64,000 bases of DNA from Bacteroidales bacterium (GTDB lineage Bacteria > Bacteroidota > Bacteroidia > Bacteroidales > GCA-2748055), in assembly GCA_029210725.1 (NCBI GenBank), contig JARGFM010000013.1, positions 61,879 through 125,878 of the forward strand, read 5' to 3'. Below are positions 27,165-36,569 of this stretch, piece after piece. Numbering within the stretch: the stretch's first letter is position 1; each line of letters opens with the position of its first letter. The notes under the pieces are model-generated. The model saw only the letters and a program-made list of their open reading frames with translations. It searched no databases and had not been told where the DNA came from. Made by a program: the position numbers and the translations under genes.

Positions 27165-28718
27165 ATGGGAAACACATCAGGAAGATATTTGCGCGAAACT
27201 CTTCGTACGGTCCTGATCCTTTTGTTTCTTTCTCTGTTGCCTCTGCAACATGTGTATTGTCAGGAAACCCTCCCTTCTGTCAGGATTACAGTTTCCTCCA
27301 GAAACCAGAGCATTAACGGGGTTCTCGATGAGATTACCCTGCAATCGGGCTATCATTTCACCTTTGATGCAAGCATCATCGACGGGAAGCGAAAAGTAGA
27401 ATTCCGGGTCCGCGAACTGCTCCTGAAAGAGGCACTCGACTCCCTGCTTAAGGATCCGAACCTCGATTACCGGACTATCGATAAGAACATTGTGATATAT
27501 CGTATAAATGAAGGCTCCCCCACTCCCATCAGCAGTACGATCGACCGGGCCCTTCTCAGGGGCAGGGTGGTGGAAATGCGCACGGGCAAAGCACTCTCCT
27601 ATGCGACCATCGCCCTCCTGGAAACCAGCCTGGGTACCATAACAAACCAGGAGGGAGAATTCTCTTTCAAACTGCCCCTTGATCTTCCCGATCCCATGAT
27701 TGTTGTCTCCTTTATAGGTTACAACAGCAAAGTATTTCCGGTAAGTTATCCTCTGGCAGAGAAACTTGAAATTCAGCTCGAAAGAGAATTGATCCCGCTT
27801 CAGGAGGTGATCATCAGGTACAGCGATCCGGCCAAGCTGCTTCGTGAAGCTATAAGCAGGTTCCCGGAAAACTACCTGGAGAACCACTCCACCATGACAG
27901 CCTTCTACCGGGAATCCGTGAAACGAAATGACCACTGGATGGTCTACTCGGAAGCTGTGCTTGAGGTGGCAAAAGCTCCATATGGATTATTATCATCCGG
28001 AGATCATATCCGCATTGTAAAGCAAAGGAAAATTACGGATGTAAGCACCGAAGACACTGTACTGATCAAGCTGAGATCGGGGATCCCCACCTCCCTGAAC
28101 CTGGATGTGATAAAGAACCGGCCCGATTTTCTGAAAGAGGACTTTCAATCCAGGTACAATCTGGAGTTCACCGATATGATGAGCTATGGCGACCGGCTGG
28201 TCTATGTGATAAGCTTTCATCAGAAAGATGAAATCCCCGACCTCCTCTTCCAGGGACAGCTCTACCTCGACCAGGAAAGCCTGGCATTGCTGGCAGCCGA
28301 TTTTGAGTTCAATCCGGATTTGCTGCATAAGGAGCCCGAACTCTTCCTGGTGAGCCGCTCTCCAAAAATTAATATTCGTCCCGTGATGGCCAGATATCAT
28401 GTAGATTACCGCTCGGTGGAAAGCAGGTACTACGTAAGCCAGGTCAGGGGCGAGGTGGAATTAAAGGTGCGTAAAAAAAGAAAGTGGTTCGGCTCCAGGT
28501 ATAAGATCGCCATTGAGATGGCCATCACAGACCTGATCCCTGATCAGAGGCTGCGGATCGATCCAGCCGACCGAGTTAGCCGTAATATTGTACTGGCTGA
28601 TGAACCTTTTCAGTTTGATCCGGAGTTCTGGGGCGTGCATAACAGTATTGAACCAGAGGCATCGCTGATGGAGTCCGTCCAGAAACTGGTGCACAACAAC
28701 CAGGAAATAATGGAATGA
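27165..28718 (+). CDS. STN and carboxypeptidase-regulatory domain protein
   Basis: A 517-aa exported protein. After a signal peptide comes an STN domain (~38-110; SINGVLDEITLQSGYHFTFD ...), the module by which TonB receptors signal to FecR. Then comes a carboxypeptidase-like regulatory domain (~128-215, RGRVVEMRTGKALSYATIALLET) and a C-terminal region shared with the 24228-25520 gene. There is no TonB barrel. It starts 9 bp after fecR and is thus the third gene of the ECF operon. It may act as the signal input to FecR without import; that is inference. Confidence 0.8.
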   Translation: MGNTSGRYLRETLRTVLILLFLSLLPLQHVYCQETLPSVRITVSSRNQSINGVLDEITLQSGYHFTFDASIIDGKRKVEFRVRELLLKEALDSLLKDPNLDYRTIDKNIVIYRINEGSPTPISSTIDRALLRGRVVEMRTGKALSYATIALLETSLGTITNQEGEFSFKLPLDLPDPMIVVSFIGYNSKVFPVSYPLAEKLEIQLERELIPLQEVIIRYSDPAKLLREAISRFPENYLENHSTMTAFYRESVKRNDHWMVYSEAVLEVAKAPYGLLSSGDHIRIVKQRKITDVSTEDTVLIKLRSGIPTSLNLDVIKNRPDFLKEDFQSRYNLEFTDMMSYGDRLVYVISFHQKDEIPDLLFQGQLYLDQESLALLAADFEFNPDLLHKEPELFLVSRSPKINIRPVMARYHVDYRSVESRYYVSQVRGEVELKVRKKRKWFGSRYKIAIEMAITDLIPDQRLRIDPADRVSRNIVLADEPFQFDPEFWGVHNSIEPEASLMESVQKLVHNNQEIME

Positions 28719-28800
28719 TCCCCTGGCCCTCCGGGCAAGCACCAGCCTTTCATTTAAGCGCTCCACAGAATTCGGGGCGGGTCCTGAGAATCATTTCCGA

Positions 28801-28831
28801 TTGACTTTCTGTGCGGTCTGCATTAACTTTA
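28801..28831 (+). promoter_or_regulatory. Promoter of the S9 peptidase gene
   Basis: TTG (28801-28803), 20-bp spacer, TAACTTTA (28824-28831): a good match to the Bacteroidota promoter. The expected start is near 28838, about 18 nt before the ATG at 28856. Confidence 0.55.
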
Positions 28832-28855
28832 CCGGTGCAAATAAAACATTGATTC

Positions 28856-30845
28856 ATGAAAAAAACTCTGGGATTTACCATTCTGGCCATGATGGCAGCC
28901 TGTACCCAGGTGCCTGAAAAGGTCATGCAGTACACCATTGAACAGTTTTTTGACAACCTCTCCATTGGAGGAGGAAGTTTCTCGGCCGATGAAACCCGGC
29001 TGCTTGTTACCAGCAACCAGACCGGTATCTACAATGTATTCGCCCTGAAACTGGATGGTTCCGGAGAAGAACAGCTGACATTTTCCGAAGAAGAGTCCTT
29101 CTTTGCCGTATCCTTTTTCCCGGAGGACGACCGTTTCCTCTACTCTGCCGACCAGGGCGGGGATGAGAATGCGCATATTTATATGCAGGACCCGGATGGA
29201 CAGGTCACCGACCTGACTCCCTGGGAAGGAAGTACTTCGCAATTTGCAGGATGGAGCCGTGATTTCCAGTATCTCTACCTGGTTTCCAACAAAAGGGACC
29301 CTCGCTTTTTCGATTTGTATAAAATGGATCTGGAAAATTTCGAATCGGATATGATCTATGAAAATATGGAAAACCTGAGTCCGTCAGCCATCTCAAATAC
29401 AGGCAGGTACCTGGCCCTGACCAGAGATCTGACCACCTCAGACAACGAAATGTACCTGCTTGACCTGAGCACGGGAAATCTCCAGCATATCTCTGAACAT
29501 GAAGGCGATGCCACCTATTCTCCGGCAGACTTCTCCCTGGACGATGAGTATCTCTTTTATCTGACCAACGAGGGAAGTGAATTCACCTATCTCTCTTCCT
29601 ATCACCTGGAAACGGGAAAAAAAGAGCTGGTGTATAAAGCCGATTGGGATCTCTTCTATGCCTATTTTTCTTTTCATGAAAAATACCAGGTAATCGGAAT
29701 CAATGAAGACGCCAAAACCGTTGTAAAGGTATTTGAAACTGGCAGCGGAGCGGAAGTGGAGATGCCCGATTTTGGAAACAGGGATATTTCAGGAGTATCC
29801 ATATCCCGTTCGGAAAAACTGATACGTCTGGCTGCAGGAAGTGGCACCTCCCCCACGGATCTCTATTTGCACCAGTTTGGAGAGGAAGATTTCACCCGAC
29901 TGACGCACTCCCTCAACGAAGAAATCCATGAAGCGGACCTGGTGACCGGGGAGGTAATCCGCTATCCCTCCTTCGACGGGCTGGAGATCCCGGGCATCCT
30001 GTACAAACCACACGAAGCTTCGGCCAGGAACCAGGTGCCGGCCCTGCTTCAGATTCACGGTGGCCCTGGTGGACAGAGCCGCCTGGGATTGATTCTCCTC
30101 GCAGCAAGCTGCGAGGAATCATCGATTAATTGTTTATTTTAAATGTGCTCGCTTACCCCGCAGCAGAGCTACGGGGAATGCGCTCGCGTAATTCAACAGT
30201 ACAACCCAATACCTGGTGAACCATGGCTATGCCATCCTGGCCGTGAACAACCGGGGCAGTTCCGGTTATGGAAAGACCTTTTACAACCTGGATAACCAGC
30301 GCCATGGGGAGGATGACCTGATGGACTGTGTTAAAGCCAAGGAATACCTGTCGGAACTGGGCTATATTGACATGGACAGGGTCGGGATTTTAGGAGGCTC
30401 CTATGGAGGATACATGACCCTGGCAGCCCTGACTTTCCAGCCGGAAGAATTTGCCGTTGGAGTGGATCTGTTTGGAATTTCAAACTGGGTGCGGACCCTT
30501 AAATCCACCCCGCCCTACTGGGAAGCTTTCCGGAAAGCACTGTATGAGGAACTGGGTGATCCCTTTACCGAAGACTCTGTCCGTTTGTATAGAATAAGCT
30601 CCCTGTTCCATGCTGATCAGATTACCAAACCGCTGATGGTGCTTCAGGGAGCCAACGATCCGAGGGTGTTGCAAGTGGAGTCAGATGAAATTGTGGCCGC
30701 TGTTAAGGAAAATGGAATCCCGGTGGAATACCTTATTTTTGAGGATGAAGGTCACGGTTTCGTGAAGAAAGAGAACCAGATCGAAGGATATGGGAAAATC
30801 CTGGAATTTCTGGACAAATATCTGAAAGGAGTGACCGGGGAGTAA
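28856..30845 (+). pseudogene. S9-family (prolyl oligopeptidase/DPP-like) peptidase, interrupted by a repeat insertion
   Basis: Originally one gene: a lipoprotein signal (LAMMAAC), a beta-propeller domain (~35-370) and an alpha/beta hydrolase domain. The sequence encoding HGGPGGQSRLG is followed by a 103-bp palindromic repeat with stop codons (30091-30193). The rest, with the nucleophile Ser in LGGSYGGYMT, the Asp in GANDPRV and the His in DEGHGFV, is in another frame downstream (from 30194). Removing exactly 103 bp restores one frame through RLG-FNSTTQYLVNHGY. The N-terminal fragment lacks the whole catalytic triad, so peptidase activity should be lost. Confidence 0.9.
30091..30193. repeat. 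Palindromic mobile repeat, copy A (in the S9 peptidase)
   Basis: A 103-bp insertion. It begins GATTCTCC and contains a perfect 9-bp hairpin, CCTCGCAGC/GCTGCGAGG with an AA loop. An AT-rich stretch follows, then a second hairpin, CCCCG-C-AGC/GCT-A-CGGGG, and the end GCGCTCGCGTA. It is flanked by ATT on both sides, the uninterrupted target being GGATTCAAC. Copy B at 46834 is nearly identical. No open frame of its own, so it is non-autonomous; hairpins without terminal inverted repeats suggest REP-like or IS200/IS605-derived elements. Confidence 0.85.
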
Positions 30846-30851
30846 GGTTTT

Positions 30852-31019
30852 ATGAACAGGAATTCTGATGAAAATATAGAGCAACTGGCCCGGGAAAAGA
30901 TAGGGGGTAAGAGTTATTCCACCATCCGGGAAGAGTTGATGGCAGCGGGGATGGCAAAGGAGGAAGCCAATAAGCTGATCCGGAAGGGTATTGCAGCGAA
31001 AGCACTCCTCTCCCGCTGA
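30852..31019 (+). CDS. Small conserved-looking protein, unknown function
   Basis: A 55-aa open frame, MNRNSDENIEQLAREK then KSYSTIREELMAAGM and EEANKLIRKGIAAKALLSR. It is predicted to be almost wholly alpha-helical and charged, with codon use like that of its neighbours. It begins 6 bp after the S9 peptidase stop and may be read from that transcript. No family recognised; it could be a small regulator or a DNA- or membrane-associated helix pair. Confidence 0.55.
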   Translation: MNRNSDENIEQLAREKIGGKSYSTIREELMAAGMAKEEANKLIRKGIAAKALLSR

Positions 31020-31123
31020 GACGGGAACGGGTGCCATCCGGAAGAGGCGACCGTATAAATGAGAATCCCACAGCCCGGACACCTTAAAATTTATGCATTC
31101 TTCCTACCTTCACAGAAAATTGG

Positions 31124-31774
31124 ATGATGCTAGAGGAGATAGTAAAGAAACGTTTTCCGTTTTTTGAGTCGGGACTCAGATCAGCCATCAGTGAAACCGG
31201 CACCTTAAGAGAATTTGAAGCCCAGGAGGAGCTGATCAGGGAGGATCAGTATATCCGGTCTTTTCCCATTGTGCTGGAGGGCCTGATCAAGGTTTGCCGT
31301 ACCGATGAGGAAGGTAATGAACTGCTGCTTTACTATCTGAGGCCCGGTGAAGTCTGTACGGTTTCCCTGATCTGTTGCATGGACCGGACCCGTAGCCGTG
31401 TGAAGGCCATTGCCGAAGAGAAAACCACTGCCATAGTGGTTCCGGTGGAGCTTCTGGACAGCTGGATGAGCAAATACCAGACCTGGAAAGAGTATGTGAT
31501 GCACTCGATGCAGCTACGCTTTGATGAATTGTTGAACGTCCTGGACAGTGTCGCTTTCCTGAAAATGGACGAAAGGCTGGAAAAATTCTTTACCAATCGC
31601 TACCGCTCTTCCGGTTCCATGATTTTTGAAGGATCGCACCAGGACGTGGCGCTGGCCTTGAACAGTTCCAGGGAGGTCATATCCAGACTCTTGAAACAGA
31701 TGGAGAAGAAAGGGCTGATCCGCCTGTCGCGGGGCCGGATCGATTACTCACCCTTGTGTGACAAAAGTTACTGA
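31124..31774 (+). CDS. Crp/Fnr-family transcriptional regulator
   Basis: A 216-aa regulator with an N-terminal cyclic-nucleotide-binding fold (~25-120) and a C-terminal winged helix (HQDVALALNSSREVISRLLKQMEKKGLI, ~165-195). The effector loop lacks the RxS pattern of cAMP binders, and there are no clustered cysteines in the N-terminus, so it is neither classical CRP nor FNR. The following gene encodes a thioredoxin/glutaredoxin-like protein, which hints at redox-related control. Confidence 0.9.
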   Translation: MMLEEIVKKRFPFFESGLRSAISETGTLREFEAQEELIREDQYIRSFPIVLEGLIKVCRTDEEGNELLLYYLRPGEVCTVSLICCMDRTRSRVKAIAEEKTTAIVVPVELLDSWMSKYQTWKEYVMHSMQLRFDELLNVLDSVAFLKMDERLEKFFTNRYRSSGSMIFEGSHQDVALALNSSREVISRLLKQMEKKGLIRLSRGRIDYSPLCDKSY

Positions 31775-31827
31775 AAAGCCTGAATCACTTTAATTACTTT
31801 GTGCAGTTCAAAATCAAAGTATAATAA

Positions 31828-32409
31828 ATGGAAGCAATAGCTGTACATTCATATAAAGAGCTGGTGTCCGGCCTGTCCGGAGAAGAGAGGGCATTTTTAC
31901 TCATCTATAAAAGTGGTGCCGGGCAAAGCGATTGTGCACTGGAGAGGATTGAAAAAATGAGTAGAAATGATTCACAGAAGCTGTTTACTGCCGATGTGAA
32001 TAGTGTCCGCGATATACACGAGAAACTGGAGATTACCACTGCTCCCAGCCTGGTCATTTTTGAGAAGGGCAAAAAGGTGAATGTAGTCAAAGGGTGTCAG
32101 ACAGAGGCTGCCTACAGCTCCATTCTTTCCGGCAGAGAAATTGGCGGGCAAAAAGGAGGAGAAGCGGGAAAGAGCAAACAAGTTACCGTGTATACTACTC
32201 CAAGTTGCAGCTGGTGTACTACTCTAAAAACATACCTGGATCAGAAGCAGGTCCGGTACAGAGAGATTAATGTAGCAGCAGACTCAACGGCGGCAGAAGC
32301 CATGGTTCGGAAAAGCGGACAGCAAGGGGTCCCTCAGACAGAAATAAACGGACAGATGATTGTGGGTTTTGACAGGACCCGGATCAATCAACTGCTGGAG
32401 ATAAAATAA
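31828..32409 (+). CDS. Thioredoxin-like/glutaredoxin two-domain protein
   Basis: A 193-aa protein. Residues ~1-100 have a thioredoxin fold (ADVNSVRDIHEKLEITTAPSLVIFEKGKKV, with the cis-Pro) but no CxxC at the active-site position (SGAGQSDC keeps one Cys). Residues ~115-193 form a glutaredoxin with CSWC, a VPQTEING cis-Pro segment and a GFD end. It probably reduces disulfides or a specific partner in the cytoplasm; the N-terminal domain may be a docking module. A groES-like gene follows after 35 bp. Confidence 0.8.
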   Translation: MEAIAVHSYKELVSGLSGEERAFLLIYKSGAGQSDCALERIEKMSRNDSQKLFTADVNSVRDIHEKLEITTAPSLVIFEKGKKVNVVKGCQTEAAYSSILSGREIGGQKGGEAGKSKQVTVYTTPSCSWCTTLKTYLDQKQVRYREINVAADSTAAEAMVRKSGQQGVPQTEINGQMIVGFDRTRINQLLEIK

Positions 32410-32444
32410 GTTCGACGCTTATAGTAAACCTAAATTAAAGAAAA

Positions 32445-32726
32445 ATGAAAGAGTTACAGCCAATCAATCAACATGTGCTTCTGGAAATTGAAGCAAAAGA
32501 AGAGAAAACTGCTTCGGGAATTATCATTCCTGACACCGTTAAGGAGAAACCTCAATTCGCAAAAGTGCTGTCTATCAGTGGGATAGAAGATCCTGAGATT
32601 TCAGTAGGTGATGTGGTTTTTTACAAGAATTTTTCAGGAACAGAACTGGAATTCAACGGTAAAGAATACCTGATGATGCCCTACGCCGATATTCTCGGAA
32701 GAATTGTTGAAACAGACAAGATCTAG
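32445..32726 (+). CDS. groES: GroES-family co-chaperonin without adjacent groEL
   Basis: A 93-aa Cpn10 protein. Seen: N-terminal LQPINQHVLLEIEAKEEKTASGIIIPDT with the mobile loop that contacts GroEL, central VLSISGIEDPEISVGDVVFYKNFSG, and C-terminal MPYADILGRIV. It is somewhat diverged from the canonical sequence (IKPLxDRVV). groEL does not follow; an M3 peptidase does. It may be a second, accessory GroES. It sits right after a glutaredoxin gene and ends with its own terminator. Confidence 0.85.
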   Translation: MKELQPINQHVLLEIEAKEEKTASGIIIPDTVKEKPQFAKVLSISGIEDPEISVGDVVFYKNFSGTELEFNGKEYLMMPYADILGRIVETDKI

Positions 32727-32788
32727 TATCATGCCTGACCGGCTGTAGGCATTTTTATCATTATCAAAATCTTTAGGTTTCTGCCGAA

Positions 32789-32822
32789 GGGCTGCTACTC
32801 GACATGGCAGCTCTTCTTTTTT
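32789..32822 (+). terminator. Intrinsic terminator after groES
   Basis: GGGCTGC (32789-32795) pairs with GCAGCTC (32807-32813) with one G-U wobble and an 11-nt loop, followed by TTCTTTTTT. Confidence 0.7.
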
Positions 32823-32879
32823 ATACCCCGGATTAGTCCTATCTTGCACCCACCTTTTATTCATCTTAAAACTTGTACT

Positions 32880-34985
32880 GTGAAAAAACTGATATCGGCT
32901 ATGGTTGTTGCCACCGTAATCCTTTCCGCATGCAACTCAATAAAAAAAGAACCCATGAATCCATTCCTGACAGAGTATACAACTCCATTCAAAGTACCCC
33001 CGTTTGATGCGATAGAGAACGAGCACTTCATTCCTGCTTTTGAAGAAGGGATGAAATTGCAGCAGGCAGAAATTGAAACCATTGCAGGAAACACGAATGA
33101 AGCTACCTTCAGGAATACCATCGAAGCTCTGGATAAAAGCGGAGAATTGCTAAACAAAGTAGAAGGCGTGTTTTTCAGACTCCGTTCGGCCGAAACGAAT
33201 GATGAGCTGGACTCCATTGCACGGATAATACAACCAGTGCTCACCGCCCACAACAGCAGCATCAGCCTGAACCCCGGATTGTTCGAAAAGATCAAGGCCC
33301 TCTATGCAAAAAAGGAGTCCCTTGAACTTAACGAGGAACAGTCCAGGGTCCTGGAGAAAACCTACCGCAGGTTTGTCAGGGGTGGCGCCAACCTGGAGGG
33401 AGAGGATAAAGAGAGGATCATGGAAATCGACAAGAGACTCTCCATGCTGACCATGCAGTTTGGCGATAACCTGTTGAAAGAGACCAACTCCTATCAATTG
33501 ATTATTGAAGACGAAGCCGACCTGGCCGGACTGCCTGAGTCGGTGCGTTCTGCAGCATCTGATGCCGCCCGTTCCGCAGGTTTGGAGGGCAAGTGGGTAT
33601 TTACCCTGCAAAAGCCAAGCTGGATCCCTTTCCTTCAGTATTCTGAAAAAAGGGAATTAAGAGAAGAGATTTACAGGGCTGTGTTTATGCGCAGTAACAA
33701 CGGGAACGAATATGATAACAATAATTTGATTACAGAGATACTGGAACTCAGGATCGAACGCGCAAAGCTGCTGGGTTATGAAACACATGCAGCCTACGTC
33801 CTGGAAGAGAGAATGTCCAAAAAAGCGGAGAATGTTTATGACCTGCTTATGCAGGTCTGGGAACCTGCTCTGAATAAAGCCAAAGAAGAGGCTGATATGA
33901 TGCAGCAGATAATCGACCGGGAAGGCGGGGCTTTTCAGCTGGCTTCGTGGGACTGGTGGTACTATGCCGAAAAGATCCGTATGGAGAAATATGATCTGGA
34001 TGAGGAGGTGGTCAGAGACTATTTCAGCCTGGAAACCGTTAAGGAAGGGCTCTTCTCAGTGGTGAACAATCTGTATGGCCTGAGTTTTGAACCCCGCAAG
34101 GATCTTCCCGTATACCACGAGGAAGTTATGGCCTACGAAGTGAAAGAAAGGGATGGATCTCATCTGGGTATTCTGTATATGGATTTCCATCCAAGACCAG
34201 GAAAGAGAGGAGGTGCCTGGAGTACCAGTATCCGAAGGGCCCATGTCAAAGAGGGCAGGCAGATCACTCCGGTCCACCTGATTGTTATGAATTTCACCAG
34301 GCCCACGGGCGACAAACCGGCCCTGCTTAGCTTTGATGAGGCTCTCACTTTCTTCCATGAATTCGGACATGCACTGCACTCCATGCTCACCAGGTGTGAG
34401 TACCTGGCCGTTTCCGGAACCTCGGTGGCAACAGATTTTGTGGAACTTCCTTCCCAGATCATGGAGAACTGGGCCGCACACCCCGATGTTCTGAAAACCT
34501 ATGCAAAACACTACCAGACAGGTGAGGTAATTCCGGACGAGCTGATTGACAAGCTGGAAGCTGCCAGCAAGTTCAATCAGGGATTTGTGACTGTGGAGTA
34601 TACGGCCGCATCGATCCTGGATATGGATTATCATACACTTACAGAGGCATCCCAGGTGAATGCCAATGATTTTGAAGAGGCTTCCATGGACCGGATCGGC
34701 TTAATTGATCAAATCATCCCTCGCTACAAATCCAACTATTTTCAGCACATCTTTGCCGGAGGGTATTCTGCTGGTTATTACAGCTATATGTGGTCAGAGG
34801 TGCTGGATAAAGATGCTTTTAATGCATTTGTCGAGACCAGCCTTTTCGACCAGGCAACAGCCACTTCATTCCGTGAAAACATCCTGGAAAAAGGAGGTTC
34901 TAAGGAGGAAATGGAAATGTATGTCAATTTCCGGGGTGCTGAACCCACTATTGAGCCACTGCTGAAAGGAAGGGGACTTAATTAA
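32880..34985 (+). CDS. M3-family zinc metallopeptidase lipoprotein (peptidyl-dipeptidase Dcp-like)
   Basis: A 701-aa thimet-oligopeptidase-family enzyme. The zinc motif HEFGHALHSM (near residue 495) and the downstream Glu region are intact, as is the mostly helical N-terminal domain. I chose a GTG at 32880, which gives the lipoprotein signal VKKLISAMVVATVILSAC; the ATG at 32844 would add 12 unlikely residues. It should cleave short peptides, probably in the periplasm or at the outer membrane, for nutrition. Single-gene unit. Confidence 0.92.
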   Translation: MKKLISAMVVATVILSACNSIKKEPMNPFLTEYTTPFKVPPFDAIENEHFIPAFEEGMKLQQAEIETIAGNTNEATFRNTIEALDKSGELLNKVEGVFFRLRSAETNDELDSIARIIQPVLTAHNSSISLNPGLFEKIKALYAKKESLELNEEQSRVLEKTYRRFVRGGANLEGEDKERIMEIDKRLSMLTMQFGDNLLKETNSYQLIIEDEADLAGLPESVRSAASDAARSAGLEGKWVFTLQKPSWIPFLQYSEKRELREEIYRAVFMRSNNGNEYDNNNLITEILELRIERAKLLGYETHAAYVLEERMSKKAENVYDLLMQVWEPALNKAKEEADMMQQIIDREGGAFQLASWDWWYYAEKIRMEKYDLDEEVVRDYFSLETVKEGLFSVVNNLYGLSFEPRKDLPVYHEEVMAYEVKERDGSHLGILYMDFHPRPGKRGGAWSTSIRRAHVKEGRQITPVHLIVMNFTRPTGDKPALLSFDEALTFFHEFGHALHSMLTRCEYLAVSGTSVATDFVELPSQIMENWAAHPDVLKTYAKHYQTGEVIPDELIDKLEAASKFNQGFVTVEYTAASILDMDYHTLTEASQVNANDFEEASMDRIGLIDQIIPRYKSNYFQHIFAGGYSAGYYSYMWSEVLDKDAFNAFVETSLFDQATATSFRENILEKGGSKEEMEMYVNFRGAEPTIEPLLKGRGLN

Positions 34986-35038
34986 AACAGGAGAATACAG
35001 TAATAACTACGGGGAGGAGTATGGCTGTCAGATGGCAC

Positions 35039-36457
35039 CTATACCCCTCTCCCTTTCAGGATAGTAATTACTGTGTAAAAAAGAATCTTTGCATCCACAA
35101 AGAGGGACATGTTTTCTATATATAATATATCAAATCTGAGCCTCTTGATCATTTCCTCCACATTCTCGGCATAGCCATACTTCACCTGGCCCCAGGAGGT
35201 AATTCCCGGTTTCACCTTCTGCAGATGGGTAAAATGCGGAGCGGTCCTGATAATTTTTTTGATAAAATATTCCCTTTCGGGCCGTGGTCCCACCAGGGCC
35301 ATATCGCCTCTCAGGACATTAATGAAGTTAGGGATCTCGTCCAGCCGGTGTTTGCGCATCATTTGCCCAAAACGGGTCACTCTGGGATCGTGTTTTGAGG
35401 AGAGTTCAGGGCCATTCTCTTCTGCATTGTGGTACATGGAGCGAAACTTGTAAATCTGGAATTCCCGGCCATACCTTCCTATCCGGTCCTGTTTGTATAA
35501 TACCGGGCCGGAGGAAGAGAGCTTTACTCCAATGATCAGGGCCAGGTTCAGAGGAGTTAAAAAAATCAAAGCCAGTATGGAAATGACAATATCCATCAAC
35601 TGTTTCACATTTTGTTGCCAGGCGGGCATTACATCCTGATTTATCTCCAGCAGGGGAGTTCCGAATATGGTGGTACTTTTTACTTTACCGGTAAGAATAT
35701 CCGTGATACTGGGTATGGCACTGATTTTCACATCAAGCAGGGAGAGCCTGTTCACAATATCTCCAATCTTATCGTGTTCCGCCGGATCCAGGGCAATGAT
35801 CACCTCCTCGACACCCTGCTCCATTAAAATAGACTCCATATTCTCATGCCCGCCCAGGTGGGGCAAATGGTCCTGCAACTGATAATGCTCTTTCCATTTC
35901 ACGTTGATGAATCCTAATATCTCATATCCATTGGATCTGTGTTGATTTATAATATCCAGATATACATCCACTGCATTTTCATTACTTCCGATCATCACCG
36001 TTTTAAAACCGATTTCCCGCCGGTGGACTTTTCTAACCATCCTGGTGGTTAAAAACATCCTTGGTATCAGGGTCAGCGTAAACTGCAGGAGAAAAAGCGT
36101 AATCGCAAGGGTGTAATAGTTGGTGTAATTCTGAATGATATCATCCAGAATAATAAGAAAGAAAATAATCACAACTCCAAGCAGCGTGCTTAACAGGGTC
36201 CGGATAAAATCATCCAGCCTGGAACGGCGAAACATATCCTTATAAAAACCGGTAAAATAGTATAACAGTATCCATGCAAAAGGAAGGCCTGTGACCCCAG
36301 TCCAGAACCTGGGGCCAAAGGTGATGGGGACATCTGTTCCAAATGCCTGGGATTCAATAAAAATCTTTCGAAACAGAAAGAATAAAACCCAGGCCACCAT
36401 GGCCGCAAGAAAGTCAAATAAAATGTATAATAATCTCTGTTTTCTCTGGTTCTTCAT
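35039..36457 (-). CDS. Polyprenyl-phosphate sugar-1-phosphate transferase (exopolysaccharide initiation)
   Basis: A 472-aa WbaP/WcaJ-type enzyme that loads the first sugar phosphate onto undecaprenyl phosphate. Four N-terminal helices (~10-125), a Rossmann-like CoA-binding-type domain (~145-250), one more helix (~285-305) and the C-terminal transferase domain with GPVLYKQDRIG, FRSMYHNAE, LDEIPNFINVLRGDMALVGPRPE and PGITSWGQV. No other polysaccharide genes are adjacent, so it may serve a remote cluster. It is divergent from pcm. Confidence 0.92.
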   Translation of the reverse strand: MKNQRKQRLLYILFDFLAAMVAWVLFFLFRKIFIESQAFGTDVPITFGPRFWTGVTGLPFAWILLYYFTGFYKDMFRRSRLDDFIRTLLSTLLGVVIIFFLIILDDIIQNYTNYYTLAITLFLLQFTLTLIPRMFLTTRMVRKVHRREIGFKTVMIGSNENAVDVYLDIINQHRSNGYEILGFINVKWKEHYQLQDHLPHLGGHENMESILMEQGVEEVIIALDPAEHDKIGDIVNRLSLLDVKISAIPSITDILTGKVKSTTIFGTPLLEINQDVMPAWQQNVKQLMDIVISILALIFLTPLNLALIIGVKLSSSGPVLYKQDRIGRYGREFQIYKFRSMYHNAEENGPELSSKHDPRVTRFGQMMRKHRLDEIPNFINVLRGDMALVGPRPEREYFIKKIIRTAPHFTHLQKVKPGITSWGQVKYGYAENVEEMIKRLRFDILYIENMSLFVDAKILFYTVITILKGRGV

Positions 36458-36552
36458 TCAGTTGGTCGAGCTCTGATTCTATAACTGCAAGTCCAGGCCG
36501 ATAATTGCTTCAGGTGTCAAAAAAAACTCCATATATGTTGAAGAATATCCCT

Positions 36553-36560
36553 TATATTTG
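36553..36560 (+). promoter_or_regulatory. -7 box upstream of pcm
   Basis: TATATTTG matches TAnnTTTG and lies only 9 bp before the pcm ATG at 36570, which would give a nearly leaderless transcript. No clear TTG at the expected -33 position, so support is partial. Confidence 0.35.
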
Positions 36561-36569
36561 TCCATCCAA

